Origin: a candidate division KSB1 bacterium
GTDB lineage: Bacteria > Zhuqueibacterota > Zhuqueibacteria > Zhuqueibacterales > Zhuqueibacteraceae
Assembly: GCA_034506255.1 (NCBI GenBank)
Contig: JAPDPX010000005.1
Coordinates: forward strand, 1-64,000
Length of the DNA: 64,000 bases
Direction of reading: 5' to 3'
The notes beneath the pieces were generated by a model. It searched no databases. It saw nothing but the letters and a program-made list of their open reading frames with translations, and was not told the origin of the DNA. Below are positions 53,821 through 63,325 of the stretch, one piece after another. How positions within the stretch are numbered: position 1 is the first letter of the stretch; each line of letters starts with the position of its first letter. Made by a program: the position numbers and the translations under genes.

Positions 53821-54869
53821 GGCCGCATCATTCCCGCCGCCGGGGTGAGACGGCGTTGCGCAATGATCTCCGCCATGATGCTGACCGCAATTTCGGCGGG
53901 GGTGAGCGCGCCGAGGTTCAAACCGATGGGGGCATGAATGCGCTGGAGCTGTTCCTCCGGCACACCGGCTTCCCGCAGCCGGCGCACGCGCTTCTCATGG
54001 GTCTTGCGGCTGCCCAACACGCCGAGATAGGCGGGGTGGTGGCGCAGCGCGGTGATGATGGCAGGATCATCGAGCTTGGGATCGTGGGTCAAAACCACGA
54101 CACAGGTGCCGGCATCGATGCCAATTTCCGCCAGCGCCTGCTCGGGCCAGCCGCGCACGATTTGATCGACGTGGGGAAACCGTTCTGCCGTGGCAAACTG
54201 GCTGCGCGGATCGAGCAAAATCACCCGAAAATCCAGCGTGCGGGCGAGGTGCGCCAACGGCACCGCGAGGTGCACCGCGCCGACGATGATCAGTTTCGGT
54301 GGTGGCAGGCAGGTTTCCAAAAAAAGCTCGCCATCGCGAAAGGGCAGCAGCGCGCAATTTTCCCGCTGAAAAAATGGCGGCGCCGCCTGCCGCACAAAGG
54401 CAATGAGCCCGGCATCCGTGAGCGAACCCTGACAGGCTCCGTCACGCGTGAGAAGCAAATGTCGTCCGGGCAGCGCCGGCTCACCGCGCGTGACCGTGGC
54501 GAGCACCAGCACTTCGCCGGCCGCGAGACGGTGCTGGCAGGTTTCGAGCAACGCCCTGTCATCAAACGGCTCGATGAAAACTTCGAGTTTGCCGCCACAG
54601 GTGAGGCCAACGCTCCAGGCGGTGTCGTCGGAAACGCCGAACTCCAGGCGTTTCGGCCTGCCGGTTTGGATCACGTTTTGCGCTTCAGCAACAACCGCCG
54701 CTTCGACGCAGCCACCGCTCACGGAACCGGTGAAAGCCTGGTTGGCGGCGATCGCCATGCGGCTGCCGGCCGGCCGCGGGGCCGAACCCCAGGTTTTGAT
54801 GACGGTCGCAATGGCAGCCGGAATGCCCTGGCGGTGCCAGCGCAGCAAGTCGGGGATGATCTCGCGCAT
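53817..54869 (-). CDS. xdhC: XdhC family maturation factor
   Basis: A 350-aa protein binding and sulfurating molybdenum cofactor for delivery to molybdenum hydroxylases. N-terminal XdhC domain with WGSAPRPAGSRMAI and GSVSGGCVEA, and a C-terminal Rossmann-like domain beginning LIIVGAVHLAVPLAHLA and later SRKTHEKRVRRLREAG. The start ATG overlaps the gatA stop by one base (TGATG) and its end overlaps mocA by 4 nt, so gatA-xdhC-mocA are translationally linked. The pairing with gatA is probably accidental co-transcription. Confidence 0.9.
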   Translation of the reverse strand: MREIIPDLLRWHRQGIPAAIATVIKTWGSAPRPAGSRMAIAANQAFTGSVSGGCVEAAVVAEAQNVIQTGRPKRLEFGVSDDTAWSVGLTCGGKLEVFIEPFDDRALLETCQHRLAAGEVLVLATVTRGEPALPGRHLLLTRDGACQGSLTDAGLIAFVRQAAPPFFQRENCALLPFRDGELFLETCLPPPKLIIVGAVHLAVPLAHLARTLDFRVILLDPRSQFATAERFPHVDQIVRGWPEQALAEIGIDAGTCVVVLTHDPKLDDPAIITALRHHPAYLGVLGSRKTHEKRVRRLREAGVPEEQLQRIHAPIGLNLGALTPAEIAVSIMAEIIAQRRLTPAAGMMRP

Positions 54870-56308
54870 CAAACAGACTCGTTGATTCCGCTGCCTTCGA
54901 GATAATATGCCAATCGCAGTAATCTGGCTTCCTCGAAGGCGGGCGCGACCAGTTGCAAACCGATGGGCAAACCGGCGGCGTCCCTGCCGGCCGGAATCGA
55001 AATGCCCGGCACGCCGGCGAGGTTCATGGAAACTGTGAAAATGTCGGAGAGATACATGGTGAGGGGATCAGCCGTCTTCTCCCCGAACCGGAAAGCGGTG
55101 GTGGGCGTGGTGGGCATGAGCAGCGCGTCGCATTCCTGAAAGGCCTTTTCAAAATCCCGGCGGATGAGAGTGCGCACTTTCATGGCGCGGCGATAGTAGG
55201 CCTCGTAGTAACCCGCGGACAGCACGTAGGTGCCGAGCATGATGCGGCGCTTCACTTCCGTGCCAAAGCCCTGGCTGCGGCTGTTGACATAAAGTTCCTC
55301 CAGCGAAGCCGCCTCCGGCGCCCGATAGCCGTAGCGGGCGCCGTCGTAACGGCTGAGGTTGGAAGAGGCCTCCGCGGTGCAAATGACATAGTACGTGGCA
55401 ATCGCGTACTTTGTGTGTGGCAGGGAAACTTCCTTGAGCACGGCCCCGCCCTCCGCCAGTATTTGCCGGGCGCGCGCAACGGCAGCAGTGATTTCCGGTT
55501 GCACGCCCTCGCTGAGATATTCGACCGGCAGCCCGATGGTTGTGCCGCGAATCGGGCCGGTGAGCTGGGCGCTGTATTCCGGCACCGGCACCGGCGCTGA
55601 AGTGGAGTCCCGCTCATCAACGCCGGCAATGACTTCGAGCAGCCGGGCTGTATCTTCGACGCAGGTGGTGATCGGCCCAGCTTGGTCGAGCGAGGAAGCG
55701 AAAGCCACCAATCCCCAGCGGGAAACGCGGCCGTAAGTCGGCTTCAAACCCACCACCCCGGTGAAGGCAGCCGGCTGGCGAATGGAACCACCGGTATCGG
55801 AGCCGAGCGCGGCATGCACCAGACCTGCCGCCACCGCTGCCGCCGAGCCGCCGGAAGAGCCGCCGGGCACATGCGCCGGATTGACCGGATTTTTGACCGG
55901 TCCGAAGGCAGAGTTCTCATTCGAGCTGCCCATGGCGAACTCGTCCATGTTGGTCTTGCCGAGGATGATGGCGTCGGCCTGTTCCAGGCGTGCGATGACG
56001 GTGGCATCGTAGGGCGAAACGAAATTGGCCAGCATGCGCGAACCGCAGGTCAGGCGCTCGCCCTTCATGGCGAGGATATCCTTGACTGCCATCAGGCAAC
56101 CGGCCAGTTTGCCGGCAGTGCCCAGGCGCAAGCGGGCATCAATCTCCTGTGCGCGGCGGCGCGCCCGCTCTTGCAGGATGGTGATGAAAGCGTTGAGCGC
56201 GGCTGCCGCCTCGATGCGGGCAAGATGTTCTTCCACCAGCGCCGCGCAGGTTTGTTCCCCGCCGCGCAGTTTTTCCTGCAGCAATCGCAGACTCGAGATT
56301 GGGGTCAT
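54869..56308 (-). CDS. gatA: Asp-tRNA(Asn)/Glu-tRNA(Gln) amidotransferase subunit A
   Basis: A 479-aa amidase-signature enzyme. The Lys-Ser-Ser catalytic set is Lys76 (AVKDIL), Ser151 (PGGSSGGSAAAVA) and Ser175 (GSDTGGSIRQPA). The text NMDEFAMGSSNENS and SLDQAGPIT is that of GatA rather than other amidases. Length is standard. gatB and gatC are not nearby. Start at 56308 gives MTPISSLRLL. It follows the two Tat genes after 107 nt. Confidence 0.94.
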   Translation of the reverse strand: MTPISSLRLLQEKLRGGEQTCAALVEEHLARIEAAAALNAFITILQERARRRAQEIDARLRLGTAGKLAGCLMAVKDILAMKGERLTCGSRMLANFVSPYDATVIARLEQADAIILGKTNMDEFAMGSSNENSAFGPVKNPVNPAHVPGGSSGGSAAAVAAGLVHAALGSDTGGSIRQPAAFTGVVGLKPTYGRVSRWGLVAFASSLDQAGPITTCVEDTARLLEVIAGVDERDSTSAPVPVPEYSAQLTGPIRGTTIGLPVEYLSEGVQPEITAAVARARQILAEGGAVLKEVSLPHTKYAIATYYVICTAEASSNLSRYDGARYGYRAPEAASLEELYVNSRSQGFGTEVKRRIMLGTYVLSAGYYEAYYRRAMKVRTLIRRDFEKAFQECDALLMPTTPTTAFRFGEKTADPLTMYLSDIFTVSMNLAGVPGISIPAGRDAAGLPIGLQLVAPAFEEARLLRLAYYLEGSGINESV

Positions 56309-56415
56309 GGTGAACGGTCAGCGCAACAAAAAAGGGGAAAAGCCGCAGGCCCGGACAGGGATGGCCCGGTTGGTATGCTCCCACGCTCAGAGAGGGGCTC
56401 CTGCACGGGGCGCAA

Positions 56416-56607
56416 TCAATTGGGTTGGTTGGCTTGCGCTTGCTGCTTGGGCGGCTCGATTTTTTCCGGTTCGTCGGAAGCACTTGCCGCCTTTTTGAAT
56501 TCCCGGATACCCTGGCCGAGGCCGCGCGCCAGCTCCGGCAGCTTTTTCGCGCCAAACAGCACCAGAACAATGATCAAAATGACAATTAACTCTTGCGGGC
56601 CAGGCAT
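56416..56607 (-). CDS. tatA: Sec-independent translocase protein TatA/E (second)
   Basis: A 63-aa TatA-type protein: N-terminal transmembrane helix (about 5-20), [22 protein letters not shown] amphipathic helix, and a short acidic/proline-rich tail. It forms the Tat pore with TatC, which is not in the window. A perfect Shine-Dalgarno (AGGAGGTG) precedes the ATG. The neighbouring gene upstream encodes a very similar protein. Confidence 0.92.
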   Translation of the reverse strand: MPGPQELIVILIIVLVLFGAKKLPELARGLGQGIREFKKAASASDEPEKIEPPKQQAQANQPN

Positions 56608-56650
56608 GGCACACCTCCTAACAGGTCAACAATACCGGTGACTTTCGTGA

Positions 56651-56881
56651 TCACGGCTGCCTTGGTGGCGATTTGCGCTCGTTGTCGCGCGGATAGCGCG
56701 TCTCGTTTTCGAGGTTGAGATTGAGCTCTTGTTTGACTTCATCAGCGGCGCGGCGAAACTCAGCCATCCCCCGGCTGAGGCCGCGTGCCAATTCCGGCAA
56801 CCTCTTCGGGCCGAACACCAGCAGTACGACAACGAGAATGACGAGCAATTCACTCATTCCGATTTGGCCAAACATAAGCAT
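56651..56881 (-). CDS. Sec-independent translocase protein TatA/TatB (first)
   Basis: A 76-aa Tat protein: [18 protein letters not shown] transmembrane start with the Glu of TatA/Tat[23 protein letters not shown] helix, and a longer tail ([15 protein letters not shown]). The FGPKRLPE form and the longer tail could make it the TatB-like partner to the TatA protein that follows. A second ATG two codons in (56875) is possible. Confidence 0.85.
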   Translation of the reverse strand: MLMFGQIGMSELLVILVVVLLVFGPKRLPELARGLSRGMAEFRRAADEVKQELNLNLENETRYPRDNERKSPPRQP

Positions 56882-56911
56882 ACTCCCGGCGGGCTGGCGG
56901 ATGGCTGCCGC

Positions 56912-57181
56912 TCAATTGAACACCCAGCGCAGCAGATAAACCGCCACCCCGATTCCAATCAGCCCGATGACATTGATGTCGAAACTGAGGCCGAGGGTCA
57001 ATTTTACCACGGCGGCATCGAGGGTGAGCGGCCCCACCGCCCAGGTGCCGTTGGCCAGAAAAAATTCGCGGGCGACGCCGGCCGGCATCAGGAGCCCGAT
57101 CAATTTTCCCAACAGGGTGCCGATTGCGCCCCCCAGCAACACCATGAAAACGATGAAGCCAGCTTTGCGACGTGTGGGCAC
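56912..57181 (-). CDS. small membrane protein (DUF4321)
   Basis: An 89-aa protein with two membrane segments: KAGFIVFMVLLGGAIGTLLG near the N-terminus and INVIGLIGIGVAVYLLRW at the C-terminus, with FDINVIGLIGIG the family hallmark I use for DUF4321. Function unknown. The start is GTG 57181, supported by AAGAGGAGTG 5-8 nt upstream; an ATG further upstream (57250) would put 23 unlikely residues before it. Lies between purQ and the Tat genes. Confidence 0.78.
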   Translation of the reverse strand: MPTRRKAGFIVFMVLLGGAIGTLLGKLIGLLMPAGVAREFFLANGTWAVGPLTLDAAVVKLTLGLSFDINVIGLIGIGVAVYLLRWVFN

Positions 57182-57230
57182 AAGCACTCCTCTTTTGTGT
57201 AAAAGATTCTCTCTCACCTGCGCGGTGTGC

Positions 57231-57920
57231 TCAGGCAGTATGCGCGGCAATCAGCGCCGCGAAAATGGTGGCGCCGTCGGTCGAACCCAGCACCGCTTCC
57301 GCGGCACGCTCGGGATGCGGCATCAGGCCCATGACGTTGCCGGCTTCGTTCATGAGGCCGGCAATGCCCGCGGCGGAGCCGTTGGGATTGGCTTCCGGCG
57401 TGACCTCGCCGGCCGCGCTGCAATAGCGAAACAGAATCTGACGGCGCTGTTCCAGGCGCGCCAGGGTTTGCGGATCCGCGAAATAATTGCCCTCGCCATG
57501 CGCCACCGGCATTTTCAACACCGCCGGGACGGGCGGGCCGGTGAAACGCGTGGCTGCATTTTCCGTGCGCACATGAACGTTTCTGGAAACGAAGCGCACA
57601 TGCGCGTTGCGCAGCAGAACGCCCGGCAACAGCCCGGCTTCGCAGAGGATTTGAAACCCGTTGCAAATGCCGATCACGATCCCGCCGTCGCGGGCAAAGG
57701 CGATCACCTCCTCCATCACCGGCGAGAAACGCGCGATGGCACCGGTGCGCAGGTAGTCGCCATAAGAGAAGCCGCCCGGCAGAATCACCGCCTCCACACC
57801 GGCGAGATCCCGCTCCTTGTGCCAGAGGAAGCGGGTTTCCTGGTGCAGCACATGTTTCAAGACATGGTAGCAGTCATGATCGCAATTCGAGCCCGGGAAA
57901 ACAACGACACCAAAACGCAT
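57231..57920 (-). CDS. purQ: phosphoribosylformylglycinamidine synthase subunit PurQ
   Basis: A 229-aa class I glutamine amidotransferase that feeds ammonia to PurL in purine synthesis. The start [14 protein letters not shown], nucleophile Cys86 in GICNGFQ, His202 and Glu204 in PHPERA, and the [11 protein letters not shown] segment are all diagnostic. It follows purS by 6 nt. The large subunit PurL is not in the window. Confidence 0.96.
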   Translation of the reverse strand: MRFGVVVFPGSNCDHDCYHVLKHVLHQETRFLWHKERDLAGVEAVILPGGFSYGDYLRTGAIARFSPVMEEVIAFARDGGIVIGICNGFQILCEAGLLPGVLLRNAHVRFVSRNVHVRTENAATRFTGPPVPAVLKMPVAHGEGNYFADPQTLARLEQRRQILFRYCSAAGEVTPEANPNGSAAGIAGLMNEAGNVMGLMPHPERAAEAVLGSTDGATIFAALIAAHTA

Positions 57921-57926
57921 GAACCA

Positions 57927-58169
57927 TCACTCGACAATCGTATAGCTGTAATCTTCCATGACGGGATTGGCCAGCAGTTTCCGGCAGGCCTCCTCCACCA
58001 GCTCGGCGGCGCGGCCGCGTTCAAGGCCGGCCAGCGAGATTTCGATCAATTTGCCGGTGCGCACCGCCGTCATCGCGGTGAATCCCAGCGTCTGCAGGGC
58101 ATGATGAATGGTTTGGCCCTGGGGGTCGAGAATGCCCTCTTTGAGGGTGATGTGAATCAGAGCTTTCAC
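57927..58169 (-). CDS. purS: phosphoribosylformylglycinamidine synthase subunit PurS
   Basis: An 80-aa PurS, the small subunit that bridges PurQ and PurL. Family text: ITLKEGILDPQGQTI, ALQTLGF and VRTGKLIEISL. The start is GTG 58169 (VKALIHI, read as Met). Placed 6 nt before purQ and 23 nt after pssA in transcription. Confidence 0.93.
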   Translation of the reverse strand: MKALIHITLKEGILDPQGQTIHHALQTLGFTAMTAVRTGKLIEISLAGLERGRAAELVEEACRKLLANPVMEDYSYTIVE

Positions 58170-58192
58170 GGTGACGCTTTCTGCAAGCTGGT

Positions 58193-58933
58193 TCAGCGTT
58201 TGCTGATGGAGACATCCGGCAAGGCTTCCTCCTCCTCGTCGCGGAAGCTGTTGCGCAGGGCGCGTCCGACCTGCATCAGAATGTATGCGAGGGCCAGGGG
58301 AAACAGGGTTTGCGCGGGGAAGAACAGAAATGCCGACACCGCCAGGAGCAGCAGCAGGAGTTTGCAGGTGTTTTGCCGGCCGCGGCGCAGGGAAAATTTG
58401 GGCAGCGTGTCGAATTCGATGGTGGAGACCATCAAGGTGGAGCCGATCAACAGCAGGGTGATGGTGAGGCCGGGAAATTGCACCGCGCCCCAAAACTGGT
58501 GGCAGAAGATGAGGTACGAGCTGATCAAGCTGGCGCCCACGGGAATCGGCATGCCCACGAAATGATGCTTGTCCAGCAGAGTTGCCGTGGTGTTGAAGCG
58601 CGCCAGGCGGATGGCCCCGGCAGCCAGCGGCAGAAAGGAGACCATGACCCCCGGCAAGCCAAGCTCGCCGAGCTGTGCGCGGTAAATCAGGAATGCAGGT
58701 GCCACCCCGAAGGAAACGACGTCGGCCAGGGAGTCGAATTCGATGCCAAAATCCGAGGAGGTGTGCAGGGCGCGGGCAATCTTGCCGTCCAGCACATCGC
58801 AGACCGCGGCGATGACGGTGAGCCACCCGCTGGTGACGTATTTGCCGTTGGCGGCAAACACGATGGCGAGAAAACCGAGCAGCAGGTTGGTCAGGGTCAT
58901 GAGGTTCGGCGCCAAGGCTTGTTTACGCAGCAT
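58193..58933 (-). CDS. pssA: CDP-diacylglycerol--serine O-phosphatidyltransferase
   Basis: A 246-aa membrane enzyme making phosphatidylserine. The CDP-alcohol phosphatidyltransferase motif DGx2ARx8Gx3Dx3D is complete (Asp49, Gly50, Ala53, Arg54, Gly63, Asp67, Asp71). Several membrane helices follow. The ATG at 58933 lies inside the end of psd (11-nt overlap), so the two lipid genes are coupled; psd comes first in the transcript, the reverse of the reaction order. Confidence 0.93.
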   Translation of the reverse strand: MLRKQALAPNLMTLTNLLLGFLAIVFAANGKYVTSGWLTVIAAVCDVLDGKIARALHTSSDFGIEFDSLADVVSFGVAPAFLIYRAQLGELGLPGVMVSFLPLAAGAIRLARFNTTATLLDKHHFVGMPIPVGASLISSYLIFCHQFWGAVQFPGLTITLLLIGSTLMVSTIEFDTLPKFSLRRGRQNTCKLLLLLLAVSAFLFFPAQTLFPLALAYILMQVGRALRNSFRDEEEEALPDVSISKR

Positions 58934-59576
58934 TTTTGAATTCTCCGATAATGCTCTCCCCGGCCCGCACTTTTTCACGGAGGCGGACCTTGATCTCTGT
59001 GTTGAGAGGGAGATAAACTTCCATCCGTGAACCGAATTTGATGATGCCGAAACGCTCGCCGCGCCGCACCGGCAAACCCTCGCGCAAGTCGAACACGATG
59101 CGCCGCGCGATCAGCCCGGCAATCTGCTTGAACAACACCCTGCCCCAGGGGGACTCGATGCCGATCACCGACTGCTCATTCTCGCTGGAGGCTTGCGGCA
59201 GGGAGGCGACATGAAAACGGCCGCGGTGATACTGCACCAGCTTCACCGTGCCCTCCACCGGCACCCGGTTGACATGGACATTGAACACCGACAGGAAGAT
59301 GCTGATGCGCCGTGCCCGCCCCTGCAGAAAAAGCGGCTCATCCACTTCGTCGATGCCGATGACCGTGCCATCGGCGGGGGAAACCACCTTGCCCATGCCG
59401 TTCGGAATCACCCGTTCAGGGTCGCGGAAAAAAAAGACCGTCATCGCCGTCGCCGCCCAGCACAGCACACTCAGGCTGCGCACGAGGAGACCGCCGCCGA
59501 GTGTACGATAAATGATAGTCAGAAGCAAGGCTGTTATTGCCAAAGCCAGGACGATGGTCAAACCTTCTCGATGCAC
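58923..59576 (-). CDS. psd: phosphatidylserine decarboxylase, short (Asd-type) form
   Basis: A 217-aa proenzyme of the short bacterial class. Two hydrophobic segments lie at the N-terminus (about 6-50), the body has VVSPADGTVIGI and FLSVFNVHVNRVP, and self-cleavage should occur between Gly182 and Ser183 in IIKFGSRMEVYLP, giving the pyruvoyl group. The product is phosphatidylethanolamine. Overlaps pssA at its end. Confidence 0.93.
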   Translation of the reverse strand: MHREGLTIVLALAITALLLTIIYRTLGGGLLVRSLSVLCWAATAMTVFFFRDPERVIPNGMGKVVSPADGTVIGIDEVDEPLFLQGRARRISIFLSVFNVHVNRVPVEGTVKLVQYHRGRFHVASLPQASSENEQSVIGIESPWGRVLFKQIAGLIARRIVFDLREGLPVRRGERFGIIKFGSRMEVYLPLNTEIKVRLREKVRAGESIIGEFKNAA

Positions 59577-59589
59577 GTGACACCGCCGT

Positions 59590-60300
59590 TTATTCGCGTT
59601 TGTTCAAAATGCGTTGACTGAGCTGGGCGTAGATTTTGCGCAGCGTCGCCGGCTCCTGCCGCCCTTCCAACAAATCATAACTCTCGCCGGTGGCGCGGTC
59701 GCGCAGATGGCAGGAGGCCAGCGACAATTCATCGCCCAACACCAGGCGGTTCTTGTGACGGCCAAACTCCAACCGGCAGGCGACCAGCACCAGGCCGCGA
59801 CGCTCGAAGAAACTGCCGAGCAGCACCACGGCTTTGGCGGTCAGACGCACGAGCTGCTGCAACTCTTCCTGCGTGAGCAGACCGAGTGACAGCAAATCCT
59901 TGCGCTCCAGCGGGGTCTTTTTGGTGCTTTCGTCTTTCAAGTAATATTCCACCAGCGGCGGTTGCAGCACCGTGTTGTCCTTCACGCCCAGACGGCGGGC
60001 CGTGGCCCCGGTCGCCACGCAATGAATCACGATCGACAGCGCGATCATGTTGAGCTGGCGCACCAACATCGCATCCCTGCCGGCCTCCGCCAGAAAGTGG
60101 GTGGCAATGTGGTGGCTTTCCAGGTAGCGAAACAGCAGCGTGGAAATTTGGTTGTTGATTTCACCCTTGTGCTCCACCACGCCTGTGCCCTCCCCCACCT
60201 CGTCTTTGAAAGCCAGGATCAGTTGCTCGGGGTTGTCGGTTTCAAACAACGCCTTGGTTTTGCCCTCGAACAGCTTCTTTTTCTTTTTCGCGTTACTCAT
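59590..60300 (-). CDS. purC: phosphoribosylaminoimidazole-succinocarboxamide synthase
   Basis: A 236-aa SAICAR synthetase. Motifs: KLFEGKTKALFET at the start (with the KKKKK stretch before it), FKDEVGEGTGVVEHKGEIN, and LVACRLEFGRHKNRLVLGDEL toward the end. AGGAG 5-6 nt before the ATG at 60300 sets the start. It sits with purB upstream and the lipid genes downstream. Confidence 0.95.
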   Translation of the reverse strand: MSNAKKKKKLFEGKTKALFETDNPEQLILAFKDEVGEGTGVVEHKGEINNQISTLLFRYLESHHIATHFLAEAGRDAMLVRQLNMIALSIVIHCVATGATARRLGVKDNTVLQPPLVEYYLKDESTKKTPLERKDLLSLGLLTQEELQQLVRLTAKAVVLLGSFFERRGLVLVACRLEFGRHKNRLVLGDELSLASCHLRDRATGESYDLLEGRQEPATLRKIYAQLSQRILNKRE

Positions 60301-60328
60301 CCACACTCCTCAGCTAATGACGGTACGC

Positions 60329-61645
60329 TCACGACAGCCCGAGGCGGGCAAAGATCGCCTCGAGATGCCGGAAATTGTGATCCAACTCGAAACACTGTGC
60401 GACTTCCTGCTCCGAAAGGTGGCGACGCACCTGTTCATCAGCCAGCAGGCGCGCCTGGAAGTCCGCTGCGGGCGCGGTGGCGGTCAAGGCGGCATTCCAA
60501 ATGGCCATGGCATGCTGCTGCACCAGCCGGTAGGCCTCTTCGCGGGCCATGCCCTTGCGCGTGAGCGCGAGCAAAACCTGCTGGGAATGAATCAGGCCCC
60601 GGGTGCGCGCGAGGTTGCGCCGCATGTTTTCCGGGTAAACGTGCAGGCCGGCGACGACTTTGGTGAATTGCGCCAGCATGTAATCCAGCACGATCGTGCT
60701 GTCCGGCAGCACCACGCGCTCCACCGAGCTGTGCGAAATGTCGCGTTCATGCCACAGGGCAACGTTCTCCATGCCGGCGAGCGCGTGGCTGCGCAGCAGC
60801 CGCGCCAGGCCTGTGATGCGTTCGCAGGTAATCGGATTGCGCTTGTGCGGCATGGCCGATGAGCCCTTTTGACCGCTGGCAAACGGCTCTTCGGCCTCCA
60901 GGATTTCGGTGCGCTGCAGGTTGCGAATTTCCGTGGCGAATTTTTCCAGGGAAGCGCCGATCAACGCCAGGGTATTGAGAAATTCCGCATGGAGGTCGCG
61001 CGACACGATTTGTGTCGAGATCGCCGCCGGCCGCAACCCGAGCCGGTCGCACACATGGGCCTCGACGCGTGGATCGAGATGCGCATAGGTGCCGACCGCG
61101 CCGGAGATCTTGCCCACCGCCACGGCTTGCACCGCCTGCTGCAGGCGCTGCTGCTGCCGGCCAACTTCGTCATACCACCCCGCCAGCTTCAAGCCGAAGG
61201 TGGTCGGCTCGGCGTGCACGCCGTGCGAACGGCCAATGCAGACGGTGTATTTGTGCGCCACCGCCTGCGCGCCAATGGCTGCCCGCAGGTCCTGCAGGCG
61301 GCGCAGCAGCAGCTCCCCGGCCTGCTTGAGTTGCACGGCCAGCGCGGTGTCGAGCAGATCGGAGGAGGTCATGCCCAGGTGCAGGTAGCGGCCCTCCGGC
61401 CCCACGTTCTCCGCGACGTTGGTGAGAAAGGCGATCACATCGTGCTTGACGGTGTTTTCGATCTCCAACACGCGGCTGGGCGAATAGGCGGCTTTGGCTT
61501 TGATGGTGGCCAGCGCGGCGCGCGGCACCACACCCAGTTCGGCTTGCGCCTCGCAAGCGAGAATTTCGACCTGCAGCCAAATGGCGAGCTTGTTGTCCTC
61601 GCTCCAAATCCGGCCCATTTCGGGCAAGGTATAGCGTGCGATCAT
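60329..61645 (-). CDS. purB: adenylosuccinate lyase
   Basis: A 438-aa lyase of the fumarase/aspartase superfamily acting twice in purine synthesis. The flexible signature loop SSAMPHKRNP is about residue 260, GRSHGVHAEPTTFG is at about 136, and MTSSDLLDTA near 85. Start at 61645 (MIARYTLPEMGRIWSE) matches family members. Followed by purC after 28 nt. Confidence 0.96.
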   Translation of the reverse strand: MIARYTLPEMGRIWSEDNKLAIWLQVEILACEAQAELGVVPRAALATIKAKAAYSPSRVLEIENTVKHDVIAFLTNVAENVGPEGRYLHLGMTSSDLLDTALAVQLKQAGELLLRRLQDLRAAIGAQAVAHKYTVCIGRSHGVHAEPTTFGLKLAGWYDEVGRQQQRLQQAVQAVAVGKISGAVGTYAHLDPRVEAHVCDRLGLRPAAISTQIVSRDLHAEFLNTLALIGASLEKFATEIRNLQRTEILEAEEPFASGQKGSSAMPHKRNPITCERITGLARLLRSHALAGMENVALWHERDISHSSVERVVLPDSTIVLDYMLAQFTKVVAGLHVYPENMRRNLARTRGLIHSQQVLLALTRKGMAREEAYRLVQQHAMAIWNAALTATAPAADFQARLLADEQVRRHLSEQEVAQCFELDHNFRHLEAIFARLGLS

Positions 61646-61709
61646 CAGCGTGCCTGGCTGGCGCGGCGGGTGGCTGTGCAAACCCTCTGCCGCGGCGAAT
61701 CAAACTCGA

Positions 61710-62363
61710 TCAAATCTGCGCCTGCTTGACCTTTTCCCAATCCTGCAGGAACCGCTTCAGACCAATATCGGTGAGCGGATGTTCGAAAAGCTGGTCAAAG
61801 ACCTTCGCCGGCAGCGTGGCGATATCCGCGCCCGCCAGCGCCGCCTCCACCACATGCACCGGATGACGCAGACTCGCCGCCAGCACCTCGGTCTCGAATT
61901 CATAATTGTCGTAGATTTCGACGATGGTGCGCACCAGATCCATGCCGACGTGCGAGATGTCATCGAGCCGGCCCAGGAACGGGCTGACATAGGAGGCGCC
62001 GGCCTTGGCGGCGAGCAGGGCCTGATTCGGGCTGAAAATCAGCGTGACGTTGGTGGGAATCTTCTCACTCGACAACCGCCGCACCGCCACCAAACCCTCG
62101 CGCGTCATCGGGATTTTGACCACGATGTTCTTGTGGATTTTGGCCAGTTCGCGGCCTTCCCTAACCATGCCGTCAGCCTCCAGGGACACGACCTCTGCAT
62201 TCACCGGCCCCGGCACCACCTCACAAATGTTGAGCAGGATCTGCTTGAATTCCCCCTTTTCTTTTGAGATCAGCGTGGGATTGGTGGTGACGCCATCGAG
62301 CAGGCCCATGGCTGCGATTTTTTTGATTTCGGCCAGATTAGCGGTGTCGAGAAAAAGCTTCAT
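61710..62363 (-). CDS. transaldolase / fructose-6-phosphate aldolase-like
   Basis: A 217-aa Schiff-base aldolase of the short TalC/FSA type. Features are [10 protein letters not shown] at the start, [12 protein letters not shown], the lysine Lys83 in IVVKIPMT, and FLGRLDDI. These proteins are annotated as transaldolases but some are fructose-6-phosphate aldolases; the two cannot be told apart here. Start 62363 matches family N-termini. Confidence 0.94.
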   Translation of the reverse strand: MKLFLDTANLAEIKKIAAMGLLDGVTTNPTLISKEKGEFKQILLNICEVVPGPVNAEVVSLEADGMVREGRELAKIHKNIVVKIPMTREGLVAVRRLSSEKIPTNVTLIFSPNQALLAAKAGASYVSPFLGRLDDISHVGMDLVRTIVEIYDNYEFETEVLAASLRHPVHVVEAALAGADIATLPAKVFDQLFEHPLTDIGLKRFLQDWEKVKQAQI

Positions 62364-62493
62364 GTCAAACTCCAAAGTAGTGGTTGAAAAATGGTTGCTG
62401 CGGCACCGTGCGGCACGGACTTCGAGACCGGGCGCGCTTGCGCGCAGGCCAACGATCAATTGACCTTGTGAAGTTGGCGGCAGGAGCAGTCGT

Positions 62494-63318
62494 TCAGTTC
62501 AAGTCTTCGGCCAACATCGCTGGTCGGGAATCCATGCGCAGGCGTTCCAGCGCTGTCGCCTCTTCCGCGGGCAGAACCGTGGCGGCGGCGGGATAGAAAA
62601 CCCGTTCCAGGAACAAGCCATGCGGTGGCGCAGTGGCGCCGGCATGGACGCGCTTTTGATTGGCCAGGATGGCAGCCACCTCGTCGACGGGCAGGGCGCC
62701 ACGGCCGACTTCGATCAGCGTGCCGATGATGATGCGCACCATGCTGCGCAGGAAACGGTTGGCGCGCAGCCGCACGAGAATTTTCCCGTCGCTGTCCTCC
62801 CATTGCACCATCTCGACACGGCTGAGGTAATGCGGATCGTCGGTGTCGCTGGCACAAAAGGCGCGAAAATTGTGCTCGCCCAGCAGGTGTTGCGCCGCGG
62901 CCTGCATCGCCTCCAGCGCGAGGGGAAACTTGCAAAAATAGGCATAGCCGCGGCCGACCGCCACCGGATGACGGCTGAGCACGTAGAGATACTGGCGGCT
63001 CACCGCATCATAGCGGGCGTGGAACGCCTCCGGCACAAACTCCGCCTGCTTGACCACGACATCGTGCGGCAGAATGCCGTTGAGCTTGCGGGGCAGACGC
63101 TCCGGCTCCACCATCGCGGAAGTGTGAAAGTTGACGACCTGGTTAAGCGCATGCACCCCGGCATCGGTGCGGCCGGCGACATGCAGCCCGACCTCTTCTT
63201 TCAACAAAATTTTGAGGGCGCGCTGCAATTCGCTTTGCACCGTGCGCCGATGGGGCTGGGTTTGCCAGCCGCAAAAATTACTGCCGTCGTATTCCACAAT
63301 CAGTTTGATATTCGGCAT
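62494..63318 (-). CDS. truA: tRNA pseudouridine(38-40) synthase
   Basis: A 274-aa pseudouridine synthase. Catalytic Asp52 is in [10 protein letters not shown], with the [14 protein letters not shown] start and [20 protein letters not shown] in the C-terminal half. Modifies the anticodon stem of several tRNAs. 7 nt after the ecfT stop and 130 nt before the transaldolase gene; truA downstream of ecfT is a common arrangement. Confidence 0.96.
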   Translation of the reverse strand: MPNIKLIVEYDGSNFCGWQTQPHRRTVQSELQRALKILLKEEVGLHVAGRTDAGVHALNQVVNFHTSAMVEPERLPRKLNGILPHDVVVKQAEFVPEAFHARYDAVSRQYLYVLSRHPVAVGRGYAYFCKFPLALEAMQAAAQHLLGEHNFRAFCASDTDDPHYLSRVEMVQWEDSDGKILVRLRANRFLRSMVRIIIGTLIEVGRGALPVDEVAAILANQKRVHAGATAPPHGLFLERVFYPAAATVLPAEEATALERLRMDSRPAMLAEDLN

Positions 63319-63325
63319 GCCAGCA

